From NCBI GenBank assembly GCA_964470555.1, contig CAYYDG010000017.1:1-64000 (forward strand): DNA of 64,000 nucleotides. Direction: 5' to 3'. Each line of letters opens with the position of its first letter. Position 1 is the first letter of the stretch. The position numbers and the translations under genes were made by a program. The stretch is from RBC074 sp964470555. GTDB lineage: Bacteria; Acidobacteriota; Blastocatellia; RBC074. Positions 18,885-29,504 of this stretch are shown piece after piece. Below the pieces are notes generated by a model. It had not been told where the DNA came from, did no database searches, and saw only the letters and a program-made list of their open reading frames with translations.

Positions 18885-19689
18885 GAATCAAACCTCTCTA
18901 TCAAACAATGCCAACCATCTGAAAACAGGCCGAGCAGTTACCATAAAACATCATACGCTTTTCAGAATTCCGCTCACGAAAAGCGGTTTCACGGACTGGA
19001 AGCAATCGGCACAAAGTTTGAGTTCCATTGTGCTGACACAGATGGTCTGGATTGATTCAAGGTCAGGGGCGACAGTGACAATTCATACCATCTCGCTTCC
19101 AACAAGTGGCTGGCGGCGCGTCGAATCCGACCCCACAGGCGACAGATGCATCCCGGTGCATCCCACAATTCTGTCGCCGAATAGGACAAAGATTTGTGAG
19201 CGCCGCTGGCTGCTGCTGTATCCCTACCGGACAAAACATCCTGATTTTAATGATTCAGGGACTTCCATGCTCGGCTGTTCCATTGTATAAACACTCCGCC
19301 CGATACTTCCTCCCAATTCCCCCTAAAAGCAGTAAAAGAACATTTCAACTTTAATCAAGAGCAGGGAATTACTGATTCTTTAAGCTCATCTCTGCAAATT
19401 GCTGACGCTCGATACCTTTGTGGTTAGGCACGGCATGTTCCCCTCAAGAGCATAAATACCGTGTCTGTGTGATGTGATTGTGGGAGCGTCATCACACCAA
19501 TCCGGCATCCCTGTAGTATCTAAAATCAAAGTTTTTCAGGCATCGTTGCTCGCCTTGTTGTGCCCTACCCAATAGTGTTTCAGGCTGGAACTGTCCATCG
19601 CGGCCTGTCAGGCAAGCTCTGTCCACAGTTGTCATTTTTGTCCCCGTTACGATCAAGACCTGGTTCAATAGAGCATAAGGAGAAACCGA

Positions 19690-21447
19690 ATGCTTTCGCC
19701 GAACACGCTGTTACAAGACCGCTATCTGATTCTGCGCCTGCTGGGGCAGGGAGGAATGGGAGCGGTGTATCAGGCGACCGATAGAAAATTTGGAAATGCC
19801 GTTGCGGTCAAGGAAACGTTTTACAGCAACGAACAAATGCGCCAGGCATTTACGCAGGAAGCGCGACTGTTGAACCGGTTGCGACATTCAGCTCTGCCGG
19901 TGGTCATGGATTATTTTTCCAGCGGGGATAAACAGTTTCTGGTCATGCAGTACATTCCGGGCAAAGACCTGGAACAGTTGTTGAATGAACGCAAAGCCGC
20001 CGAACAAGGCGCGTTTATGGCTTCGCAAGTCATGCAATGGGCGGATCAGTTGCTGGATGCCCTGGAATATCTGCACGCTCAAAATCCGCCGGTGATTCAC
20101 CGCGACATCAAACCGCAGAATTTGAAACTGACTCCGCGCGGCGAAGTGATTTTGCTGGATTTCGGATTGGCCAAAGGCGTCATTGCCGATCAAACCAAAT
20201 CCACGCGCAGCATTCGCGGCTACACGCCGCATTACGCTTCGTTGGAACAGATTCGCGGAACTGGAACCGACGCGCGAAGCGACATCTACAGTTTGGGAGC
20301 GACGCTTTACCATTTGTTGACCGGCATCATGCCGCCGGATGCCATGACCCGGATGGCCGCTCACATGATGAGGGAAAACGATATGTTGCAGCCCATCACG
20401 CTGCTCAATCCGGCAGTGCCGGAACGCATTTCCAATGTGATTGAACAAGCGATGTCGCAATCGCCGGAAGATCGTTTCGAATCGGCTTCCAAAATGCGTC
20501 ACGCTCTGCGAAATGCCTGCCGAAATCAGACGGTGACGGAATTTCACCGTGCGGCAACGCTGACGGAAGAATGGAGCGACCAGATTTCAGAACCTCAACG
20601 GCCGATTGAACCCGACAGTGTGATTATTCTGCTGGATCAGAATGCGTCGCAGATTGACGGGCCGATTTTGGATGAAGTGAAGCGCAGACCTTCATCGCGT
20701 CCTTTCAGGAAACCGGTTGAAAAACAGATCAGGCGATCACGTTCCGCGTGGTATGCCGTGGCGGCGTTGTTATTGATGATGGTGACCACCGCGATCATGT
20801 TTTACCGTGAAGGAAAACCGAAGCCCAGTTTGAGAGGCGGTTCTGCGGAAATGGTGGCTTTGACTGGAAAAGATGGCGAAGAACCGAGCTTTGTCGAGCC
20901 GATGCGTCTGGAAGTATTGAGTTATTTTCTGGAAGTCTTTTCGGAGGACAACGTCACGACTCGCGCTACCGGCATGATGCCGCTGGCTCCGGACAGCCGT
21001 TTCAAGTTTCATTTCAAACCCCGACAGAGCGGCTATCTGTATCTGATTGCGCTGGGAAAAAACGGACGGTTGCAGACCTTCCTGACCGAAGAGCCGATGC
21101 GCGGAACCGGCGTCATCACAAACTGGAGCGCGGGCGGCAATGATTTCCAGTTCCCGGACGGCGGCCAGTGGTTCATGCTTCCGCGCGAAGCCGAATCCGC
21201 GCCGTTCACAGTCATTTTTTCGCCCGAACCTTTGAAATCGCCGAGCTTTTTGGCAATGCCCTCCGGGCAGGAACTCGATGAAACAGAGCTGCAGGAACTC
21301 ACCACTCTGCGAAAACTCAGTTCGGCAATTTCTCCCAATCTCGTTGCCTTCGTGGAAGAAAATCAACCCGCCGTTGCAGCACAGGTATTGGCAGATCGTT
21401 ACAAGGGCGAGCCGCTGGTGTTCGACATTTCGATCAAAAAGAAATAG
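19690..21447 (+). CDS. Ser/Thr protein kinase with extracytoplasmic DUF4384-like domain
   Basis: 585 aa. Kinase domain 11-275 has glycine loop GQGGMGAVYQA, Lys41, HRD 137-139 and DFG 157-159, so it should be catalytically competent. A proline/arginine-rich linker precedes a TM helix at about 350-371. The external part (400-530) has the DUF4384 pattern (SRFKFHFKPRQSGYLYLIALGKNGRLQTFLTEEP split over beta strands). AAGGAGAAA precedes the ATG. The next gene, encoding an FGE-fold protein, follows after 46 bp and is probably co-expressed, a pairing often seen with acidobacterial kinases. Confidence 0.9.
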   Translation: MLSPNTLLQDRYLILRLLGQGGMGAVYQATDRKFGNAVAVKETFYSNEQMRQAFTQEARLLNRLRHSALPVVMDYFSSGDKQFLVMQYIPGKDLEQLLNERKAAEQGAFMASQVMQWADQLLDALEYLHAQNPPVIHRDIKPQNLKLTPRGEVILLDFGLAKGVIADQTKSTRSIRGYTPHYASLEQIRGTGTDARSDIYSLGATLYHLLTGIMPPDAMTRMAAHMMRENDMLQPITLLNPAVPERISNVIEQAMSQSPEDRFESASKMRHALRNACRNQTVTEFHRAATLTEEWSDQISEPQRPIEPDSVIILLDQNASQIDGPILDEVKRRPSSRPFRKPVEKQIRRSRSAWYAVAALLLMMVTTAIMFYREGKPKPSLRGGSAEMVALTGKDGEEPSFVEPMRLEVLSYFLEVFSEDNVTTRATGMMPLAPDSRFKFHFKPRQSGYLYLIALGKNGRLQTFLTEEPMRGTGVITNWSAGGNDFQFPDGGQWFMLPREAESAPFTVIFSPEPLKSPSFLAMPSGQELDETELQELTTLRKLSSAISPNLVAFVEENQPAVAAQVLADRYKGEPLVFDISIKKK

Positions 21448-21493
21448 CTGACTTGCCTGATTGTTGCCACGGCATAAACGGAGTTATTCGAGA

Positions 21494-22750
<1,257 letters not shown>

Positions 22751-22814
22751 AAGCGGCGATTCAGAGTTTCCCCCTCACAAAAACATTTGAGCAGACAGGG
22801 CTTACGCAGAAACT

Positions 22815-22898
22815 GCCACAGAGCCTCCGAAGACACAGAGCAAAACAAGGAAATTCACTATCAATTCAAGTTCATCTCTGTGGCTTCGTGTCTCTGTG
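22815..22898. repeat. Inverted-repeat element, CACAGAG type
   Basis: Left arm 22815-22840 (with GCCACAGAG and GACACAGAG units) and right arm 22876-22898 (CTCTGTGGC ... TCTCTGTG) are imperfect complements. It sits in the 396-bp gap between the FGE-fold gene and the next secreted-protein gene; the remainder of that gap shows nothing else. Confidence 0.6.
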
Positions 22899-23146
22899 AC
22901 TATCTTTTTCGCGTTTTACGCAAGTCCTGGCAAAGTTGCTCTCATCTGTTGTTCATCTTTCCCCCTCCTGATTCGCTTGTGTCCTGTACCGATCGAGCCA
23001 GTGCCCGGCCTGTCAGTTGGTAGTGTGTGCTGAATTGCGAAACATCACGGTGCCGAAAACTCAAACCAATAAACAAAAAACAGCTTGTAAGCAGCTTTAG
23101 CTGGCTTACTGCGATTTTGTGTGAATCCGTGAAAAGGAAGGACGAA

Positions 23147-23914
23147 ATGGCAAAAATTGTTCGAGTTACTTTTTCGTATGCGCTGGTTTTGATGATTGGA
23201 GTTCTGGGAATCAAATTGTTGAGCGGAACTGCCGGAGCATTGGCACAACCGAAAATGCCGTCTCTGCCGAGAGCGTCTGAATCGCCTGTTCTTTTGGGGA
23301 CAGACGGGAAATTCACAGAGCCTTCGGTTGACGCAACGACCAGCCAGACGGTGAAGTCTGCGGCGTTGAATTCCATGTCATCGCTTCAGGATTATGTCGC
23401 GCCATCGTTTCCTCAATCGGGAACAGGCAGCGACGGCACAGCGGATTTGAATCCGATTGGCAGATCAAACGTTCGCGCATTGATCAGCGTGCAAAAAATC
23501 GGGCGCACGGCCAGCATCACAGGATTTGCGACGGGATTGGACCCGTACAAAGCATACGTCTCGTTGTTTTATGACGCCGGTTCAGCGGGGAGCGGGCCTT
23601 GCGCCTGTCTTCCCAGCAATCCGCCGCCACCGTCGTTGGCCGCAACCTGCAAAACGACCGACGCGCCCGCCATCAATTTCAGCCAGATGGTGATTGGATA
23701 CTGGTTGCCGTTGATCGGCAGTTCGACCAAAACCTTGCAAGTGTTGAAAGCCGGAGCGCCAGACGCCCTCGGCGGAACGGCCTTTGTCGAACTGGAAAAA
23801 ATCGGCTCGGTTGCGATTCGCGAAGACACGCAACTTGGCACACCCATGCCGACTGCGCCTGATGCCGCGCGGTTTCCGCTGCGGGCTTGCGGCAAATTCA
23901 CTGTCAACAAATAG
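23147..23914 (+). CDS. Secreted hypothetical protein
   Basis: 255 aa, not recognised. Signal peptide at about 1-35 (hydrophobic core LVLMIGVLGIKLLSG, cleavage near ALA-Q). The mature part has no repeats; a Cys/Pro stretch (GPCACLPSNPPPPS) sits near the centre and another Cys near the end, so disulfides are possible. AAGGAAGGA precedes the ATG at 23147; the longer frame from 23027 has no site. Downstream is a 12-bp-arm hairpin (24035-24074) and then the tRNA gene. Confidence 0.65.
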   Translation: MAKIVRVTFSYALVLMIGVLGIKLLSGTAGALAQPKMPSLPRASESPVLLGTDGKFTEPSVDATTSQTVKSAALNSMSSLQDYVAPSFPQSGTGSDGTADLNPIGRSNVRALISVQKIGRTASITGFATGLDPYKAYVSLFYDAGSAGSGPCACLPSNPPPPSLAATCKTTDAPAINFSQMVIGYWLPLIGSSTKTLQVLKAGAPDALGGTAFVELEKIGSVAIREDTQLGTPMPTAPDAARFPLRACGKFTVNK

Positions 23915-24034
23915 ATTTCACGAGTTTGGGAATCGCGCTGACGGCCGGGCTGTCGCAAAGTCCGGGAGCCTTTATTTGCGGCATCTGCGCCGGTTCGCGC
24001 GATTCCCAAAACCATAGAGCAAGGAGAAGGAACA

Positions 24035-24074
24035 GGCTGTCATCGGTTGTCGTTTGTCGGAGCCGATGACAGCC
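24035..24074. repeat. 12-bp inverted repeat
   Basis: GGCTGTCATCGG (24035-24046) pairs exactly with CCGATGACAGCC (24063-24074) across 16 nt. It lies between the secreted protein gene and the tRNA promoter. No T-run follows. Confidence 0.45.
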
Positions 24075-24077
24075 GTG

Positions 24078-24106
24078 TTGACACACCTGCACCTGACCTT
24101 TAAGAT
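24078..24106 (+). promoter_or_regulatory. Sigma-70 promoter for tRNA-Pro
   Basis: Consensus TTGACA (24078-24083), 17-bp spacer and TAAGAT (24101-24106). Transcription would begin near 24113, about 37 nt before the mature tRNA. Confidence 0.7.
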
Positions 24107-24145
24107 GCGCCTTCGTTTTTGGCGGTATTGATCCTTACAACGCAG

Positions 24146-24223
<78 letters not shown>

Positions 24224-24231
24224 CTTTTCAA

Positions 24232-24275
24232 GTAAACGACAAACGGACATCTTCGGATGTCCGTTTGTCGTTTAC
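24232..24275 (+). terminator. tRNA-Pro terminator hairpin
   Basis: Perfect 20-bp stem (24232-24251 with 24256-24275) closed by a stable TTCG tetraloop, beginning 8 nt after the tRNA. The following bases are not T-rich, so termination or 3'-end processing by the hairpin is inferred from position and stability. Confidence 0.65.
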
Positions 24276-24338
24276 GGAATCAGACCTGAAAGTTGCTTGC
24301 TGTCTGGTTCTGCCGTTAAACCGTCAGTCCCAATGCCA

Positions 24339-27300
24339 CTATGGCTGAATGAAAAATGCGCCGATCTTCGTCGCCGAAATGCCGCCGGGGTTGGACACCG
24401 TGATGTTGCGAGTCGAGGTCGAAGCGCTGGAGGCGATGACGAATCTGGCCACAATCTGAGTCGCCGATTGGCTGTTGATCGTCACCGTGATGCCGCCTCC
24501 ATTGATGCTGACGACTGATTGCGTAGTAAAGCCGCTGCCGTTGATCGTCACGAAAACGGTTGTGCCGCGTTTGCCGTTGCCGGGCGAAACGCTGTTGATT
24601 TCCAAAGTGTCCGATGGTGGCGGTTCCGTCACCGTTACGCTCTGCGCGGCAGTCGAATTCGTCCCGCCCCTGCCGTCATTGACCGTCAACACAATCGAAT
24701 GATTGCCAATGCCCAGCGGCACGCTGGCCACAGCCGTAGTGGCAATCACCTGGCCATTGTCAGTCCACGAATACGTCAACGGATCGTTGTCGGGATCGGT
24801 CGAAGCCGAACCATCCAGATTGATGATTGCCGTTTGCCCATTGGCTTCCACCGTCGCCGGAAGTTGGTTGGCCACGGCAACCGGCGGACGATTCGGCGGC
24901 GGCCCGTCAGGATCATTGACCGTGATCGTGAACGCCGTCGTCAGATTCGATCCGCCCTTGTTGTCTTCGGCTTTGACCTGCACGGTATGCACGCCTACGT
25001 TGGCGTTGGCGGGATTGATGAACAGCGTTGCCGTGCGCGCCGCCGGATTGGCGTTGGTGATCGAAACGAATGGCAACGACGGAACCAGCGAAAACGTCAC
25101 CGGATCGTTGTCGGCATCGGTGGCTGACAATGCGACATTCAGTTGCTGATTCTTGTTCAAGCTCTGATTGGCGACCATTGACGGAATCGGCGGGTTGTTG
25201 GCCGGACCGGACATCGCCAATCGCCGAACGCGCAAATTGCCCGCATCGGAAAAAACGATTCTGCCTGAACCGTCCAGCGCCAACGCGGTCGGCGTGTCCA
25301 TCGTCGCGCTGTTGGCTGCTCCGCTGTCGCCGGAATTTCCTGAGTTGCCATTGCCGGCGATGGTGACGATCAATCCATCGCTGACTGTGATTTTACGAAT
25401 TCGTTCGTTGTCTGTGTCTGTGATGATGACGTTGCCAGCGCTGTCCAGAGCCACGCCGGTTGGAGCATTCAACAACGCCGCAGTCGCCGCCGCCCCATCG
25501 CCGCCAAATCCCGAAGTTCCGTTCGCCGCTCCGGCAACGTGGCTGATCGTTCCGCCCGCAACTTTGCGAATGCGATTGTTGCCGCGGTCGGCGACGTAAA
25601 TCGTCGCGCCGTCGCTGCTGACTGCTACCCCGGTCGGATGATTCAGTTTGGCCGAAGTGGCCGAAGCTCCATCGCCGCTGTTGCCGACTTCGCCGGTTCC
25701 GGCAACGACGGTCAACGCGCCACCGGAGATTTTGCAAACGCGGTTATTGCCCGTGTCGGCAAAATACAAATTCCCTGCCGTATCAACTGCGATTCCGGTT
25801 GGCGAATTCAGGTTGACGCCGGTTGCCGAACCGGCTCCGCCCAAACCTGCCACGCCGGTTCCGGCAATCGTCGAAATCACATTGTTGGCCAGGTCAATTT
25901 TGCGAATGCGGTGATTGCCCGTGTCGGCGACATAAAGCGAATTGCTGCCCGCGTGCAGCGCCAGACCTGTCGGGTTGTTGAACCTGGCCGCAGCCGCCGA
26001 TCCGCCGTCGCCCGCAAAACCTTTGGCGCCGGTTCCAGCCAACAGCGTGATCGTATTGCCCGAAACTTTGCGAATGACGCGCGCTTCGGCGTCGGCGATA
26101 AACACATCGCCGCTGCTGTTGGCCGCAATGCCGCTGAGCCGTTTGAAAGTCGCGGCTGTCGGCGCTCCGCCATTTCCGGATGAGCCGTAATTGCCGTTTC
26201 CGGCCAAGGCTTCGATGTTGAAATTCATGCCGGTCGGGGGCGGCGGCGGATTGCACCCGCCGGTGCAGGTAATCGTGACGGTGAAGGTTGCGGTTGCAGT
26301 GTTGCCTGCGGCGTCGCTGGCGGTGAAGGTGACGGTCGTCGTTCCAATCGGGAAAGTCGAACCGGATGCGGGCGAAGCCGTCACCGTGCGATTGCCTGAA
26401 ACCACATCGGTCGCCGTAGGCAAGGTAAAGGTCACCGCTGCGCCCGTTCCCGAAGCAATGTTTTGCGTGATGTTCGCCGGAATGTTGGCGAACACAGGCG
26501 GCGTCGTATCTTGCACTGTCACGCCTTTGGATTGTGTGCTGGTCGTTCCGTTGGGTTTGCCGTCGCTGACCGTCAGCACGATCAAATGCTGGCCGAGCGC
26601 CAGTTGAACCTGCGCCGACAATTGAGTGGCAATCGTTGCCGGTGATTGACCGGGGCGCGTGTCAGTCCAGACGACGCTGGCAATCGCGTCTCCGTCGGGA
26701 TCGCTGGCCGAACCGTTCAACTGCAACGAAGCTCCGTTTGCGCTGGTCGCTTCCAGGGTCGCCGGAATGCTTCCGGAATCGGCGACGGGTGCTCGGTTGA
26801 CGTTGTTGACTGTAATGGTCACCGATTTGGAATCGCTGAGCGGCGGCGTGGCATCGTCAGTTGCGGTAAATGTGACGTTGAAAATCTGAGTCGCGCCGGC
26901 GTTGTTCGGCACAACATCGTAATCCGGCGTGTAGCTGAATGCGCCGGTAATCGCGTTCAACGTCGCGCCGTTCGGAGCGCCGGTCATCGAATAGGTGATT
27001 GTTTGTCCGGTGTTGGCATCGCTGGCCTGCAACGTGAACGCCAGAGTAGAACCTTCCGCAATAGTCTGATTGCCTGGACTGGTCAGCGCGGGCGCAGTGT
27101 TCGGCGGCGCAATGGCCAATCGAATGCGATTGTTGCCGGTGTCGGCAACATACACTCCGGCAGAACCGACCGCGACGGCATTGGCCAATCCCAGTCTGGC
27201 CGCATTGGCCGGACCGCCATCGCCGCTGAATCCGATTTCGCCATTGCCGATGATGGTGTTGATGATGTTGGTGGCGGCCACCACACGGCGAATACGATTG

Positions 27301-29255
27301 TTGCCTTTATCAACGATGTACAAATTGCCCGCCGCATCCACCGCCACCGACGACGGCAAATTCATGCGAGCGGTGTTGGCCGGATTGCCGTCGCCTTCAA
27401 ATCCCGCGCGCGGAATTCCCTGTGTGACGACTGTGGCAATGATCCCGCCCGAAACCCTGCGAATGCGATGATTGCTTGTGTCGGCAATGAACACGTCGCC
27501 GTCGGAATCCACAGCCAGGCCGCTGGGACGATTCAATCGCGCGGCGTTTGACGCTCCGTTGTCGCCCGTATGACCCGGCGAGTTTTGAATTCCAGCAAAA
27601 ATCGAAAACTCTCCTTCAGTCAGCGAAAAACGACGAACCACGTGATTGCCCGGATCGGCGATGTAAACGTTGTTGCCGAAAATCGCGACGGCGCTAGGAC
27701 CGTTCAACGAAGGCTGGTTTGCGCCCGTCAACGTCGAAATCGTTCCGTTCACGTCAACTTTGCGAATGCGATTGTTGCCGGTGTCGGCAATGTACAGATT
27801 GCCCTGGGCATCCAGCGCAACTGAACCCGGTTTGTTCAGCGTCGCTTCCAACGCCGGGCCGCCGTCGCCGTTCGAATCGGCAGGATTGGTTGACGCCACA
27901 CCCGGAGTTCCGGCAATCGTGTTGATTTTGCCGTCGCTGGCATTGACCTTGCGAATGACGTGATTGTTCGTGTCGGCGATGTAATAGTTCCCTGCCGAAT
28001 CAACCATGACGCCCATCGGGCCGTCCAGCTTGGCGGCAGCGGCCAATCCGGTGTCGCCCGCAAATCCGCCCGAACCATCGCTGGCAACGGTGGTCATCGC
28101 CGAACCGACGATTTTTCTCAATCGTCCATTGGCGGAATCGAGAAAGAACACATTCGTCCCGGCAATTCCCACTCCGGTCGGAGCGTTCAAGATGAAGTTC
28201 GTCGCCGGAATTCCGTCTCCGTTGTATCCCTGTCCGGCTCGCCCGGCGATGGTGGACAGGTTGGAGCCTTCGACCATGCGAATTCGATGATTGCCGGTGT
28301 CGCCGATGTAAACCTTGTGATTGGAATCCACGGCCACGCCGGTTGGGCTGTCCAATTCCACAGACGTTGCCGGGCCGGTTTCGGCGGGAGTGCCGGTTTG
28401 GCCGTTGCCCGCAAAGGTGTTGATGATTCCGGCGTTGATGGCGCGAACGACGTGATTGTCTGTGTCGGCAATGTAAATCGTCGCGCCATCAACCGCGACA
28501 TCATTCGGCGAATGCAACGCAGCAATCGTCGCCAAACCGCCATCGCCTTCGTTGCCCGCCGCCCCATTGCCCGCAATGTGCGAAACAGTTGATGTTCCAT
28601 CCAGATCATTGATGGCTATGATGCGGTGATTTCCCGCATCGGCAATCAGCAACCGGCTGTCGTCCAGAGCCATCCCGCGCGGATCCGTCACCACAGAATT
28701 CAGCGGCGAACCAATCGCTGAACCGGGCAAACCGTTTCCGGCAATGGTGTTGATCTGGCCATCGCCGATGGTGACTTTGCGAATGCGCCGATTGCCGCTG
28801 TCGGAAATGTAAAAGTCTCCATTCGGCGCAACCACCACATCCGAAGGATGATTCAACAACGCCGCGGTTGCCGCGCCGCCATCGCCGTTTGCGTCCAGAG
28901 CGTTCGGCGCAGCCATTCCGACTGTTCCCGCCACCACCGTCAAAGTTCCGGCGGAAATGTCCAGTTTGCGAATAACGTGATTGAATGTGTCGGCGATATA
29001 AATTTCATTGGCGGACACGACGGCAATGCCTCGCGCATTTTGAAAATCGGCGAACGGCCCTGCGCCTCCGCTGGAACCGGCAATCGTCGAAATGTTGAAC
29101 GCCGATTGCGCCGACACAGCCCACCACGAAAACACCACCGCCGAAACCGCCAGCCCGGCCAAACACAGAAATGCGATTGCAGTCGTTTGTTGTGAACATC
29201 GGCGGCGCAAATTACGCAGAATGTAAGATGAAATCGCCCGAAGCGTTTGTTTCAT
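24339..29255 (-). CDS. Giant secreted NHL-propeller protein with HYR, PKD and IPT/TIG domains
   Basis: 1638 aa, exported. A long basic N-terminus and hydrophobic segment (about 25-50) form the signal. I count twelve NHL repeats in residues about 50-725, each ending in a theme like YIADTGNHRIRKV and preceded by GDGGPA. Next come a cadherin/He_PIG-like domain, a PKD-type domain, a HYR domain (DTTPPVFANIPANIT start), six more NHL repeats (about 1010-1340), a second He_PIG-like and PKD domain, and an IPT/TIG domain at the C-terminus (SPGNGKRGTTVFVTINGSGF). Likely a surface-exposed binding or adhesion protein. A site-like AAGAGGT precedes the ATG. Confidence 0.85.
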   Translation of the reverse strand: MKQTLRAISSYILRNLRRRCSQQTTAIAFLCLAGLAVSAVVFSWWAVSAQSAFNISTIAGSSGGAGPFADFQNARGIAVVSANEIYIADTFNHVIRKLDISAGTLTVVAGTVGMAAPNALDANGDGGAATAALLNHPSDVVVAPNGDFYISDSGNRRIRKVTIGDGQINTIAGNGLPGSAIGSPLNSVVTDPRGMALDDSRLLIADAGNHRIIAINDLDGTSTVSHIAGNGAAGNEGDGGLATIAALHSPNDVAVDGATIYIADTDNHVVRAINAGIINTFAGNGQTGTPAETGPATSVELDSPTGVAVDSNHKVYIGDTGNHRIRMVEGSNLSTIAGRAGQGYNGDGIPATNFILNAPTGVGIAGTNVFFLDSANGRLRKIVGSAMTTVASDGSGGFAGDTGLAAAAKLDGPMGVMVDSAGNYYIADTNNHVIRKVNASDGKINTIAGTPGVASTNPADSNGDGGPALEATLNKPGSVALDAQGNLYIADTGNNRIRKVDVNGTISTLTGANQPSLNGPSAVAIFGNNVYIADPGNHVVRRFSLTEGEFSIFAGIQNSPGHTGDNGASNAARLNRPSGLAVDSDGDVFIADTSNHRIRRVSGGIIATVVTQGIPRAGFEGDGNPANTARMNLPSSVAVDAAGNLYIVDKGNNRIRRVVAATNIINTIIGNGEIGFSGDGGPANAARLGLANAVAVGSAGVYVADTGNNRIRLAIAPPNTAPALTSPGNQTIAEGSTLAFTLQASDANTGQTITYSMTGAPNGATLNAITGAFSYTPDYDVVPNNAGATQIFNVTFTATDDATPPLSDSKSVTITVNNVNRAPVADSGSIPATLEATSANGASLQLNGSASDPDGDAIASVVWTDTRPGQSPATIATQLSAQVQLALGQHLIVLTVSDGKPNGTTSTQSKGVTVQDTTPPVFANIPANITQNIASGTGAAVTFTLPTATDVVSGNRTVTASPASGSTFPIGTTTVTFTASDAAGNTATATFTVTITCTGGCNPPPPPTGMNFNIEALAGNGNYGSSGNGGAPTAATFKRLSGIAANSSGDVFIADAEARVIRKVSGNTITLLAGTGAKGFAGDGGSAAAARFNNPTGLALHAGSNSLYVADTGNHRIRKIDLANNVISTIAGTGVAGLGGAGSATGVNLNSPTGIAVDTAGNLYFADTGNNRVCKISGGALTVVAGTGEVGNSGDGASATSAKLNHPTGVAVSSDGATIYVADRGNNRIRKVAGGTISHVAGAANGTSGFGGDGAAATAALLNAPTGVALDSAGNVIITDTDNERIRKITVSDGLIVTIAGNGNSGNSGDSGAANSATMDTPTALALDGSGRIVFSDAGNLRVRRLAMSGPANNPPIPSMVANQSLNKNQQLNVALSATDADNDPVTFSLVPSLPFVSITNANPAARTATLFINPANANVGVHTVQVKAEDNKGGSNLTTAFTITVNDPDGPPPNRPPVAVANQLPATVEANGQTAIINLDGSASTDPDNDPLTYSWTDNGQVIATTAVASVPLGIGNHSIVLTVNDGRGGTNSTAAQSVTVTEPPPSDTLEINSVSPGNGKRGTTVFVTINGSGFTTQSVVSINGGGITVTINSQSATQIVARFVIASSASTSTRNITVSNPGGISATKIGAFFIQP

Positions 29256-29504
29256 TGCAAGTACCTCTTGGATAAAAAAAGAAAAAACGGCCAGACCGGT
29301 TCAGGCTGGTTTGCGCGGAAAAACCGATCAGTCGTTAAATTCTGGAAAATCAGGATTGGTCGTGGGTTGTCACGCTCAGGCAAAAGCTGACTGGGAGGCA
29401 CAAAGCTTTGCCAGGGAGGTCGGGTAATTTGGGCAGTGTGAGATCAAAGACGGCGTGGATTGTAGTTTTCGCGCCATCCGCCGGTCAACAGTTTTATCCT
29501 GGCT

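Larger units (their letters stand above)
18378..19689. other. Long noncoding gap with dispersed repeats
   Basis: 1.3 kb without a convincing gene between the divergent response regulator and kinase genes. The frames that are open here have no ribosome-binding site and no protein-like composition. It contains two inverted-repeat elements (18645-18720 and 18818-18884) and a small CTACGG/CCGTAG hairpin near 18613-18629. The rest, about 18900-19650, shows nothing I can name; it may hold decayed sequence or an RNA. Confidence 0.5.

Noticed and set aside
18584..18904. 106-codon minus-strand frame
   Set aside because: Runs through an inverted-repeat element and has no ribosome-binding site or domain.
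18862..19290. 142-codon plus-strand frame
   Set aside because: Starts inside a repeat arm, no ribosome-binding site, no protein-like organisation.
24339..29255. Regular DNA repeats that could suggest CRISPR or a satellite
   Set aside because: The periodicity is that of NHL-repeat codons in one long gene; units are diverged and have no spacer structure.
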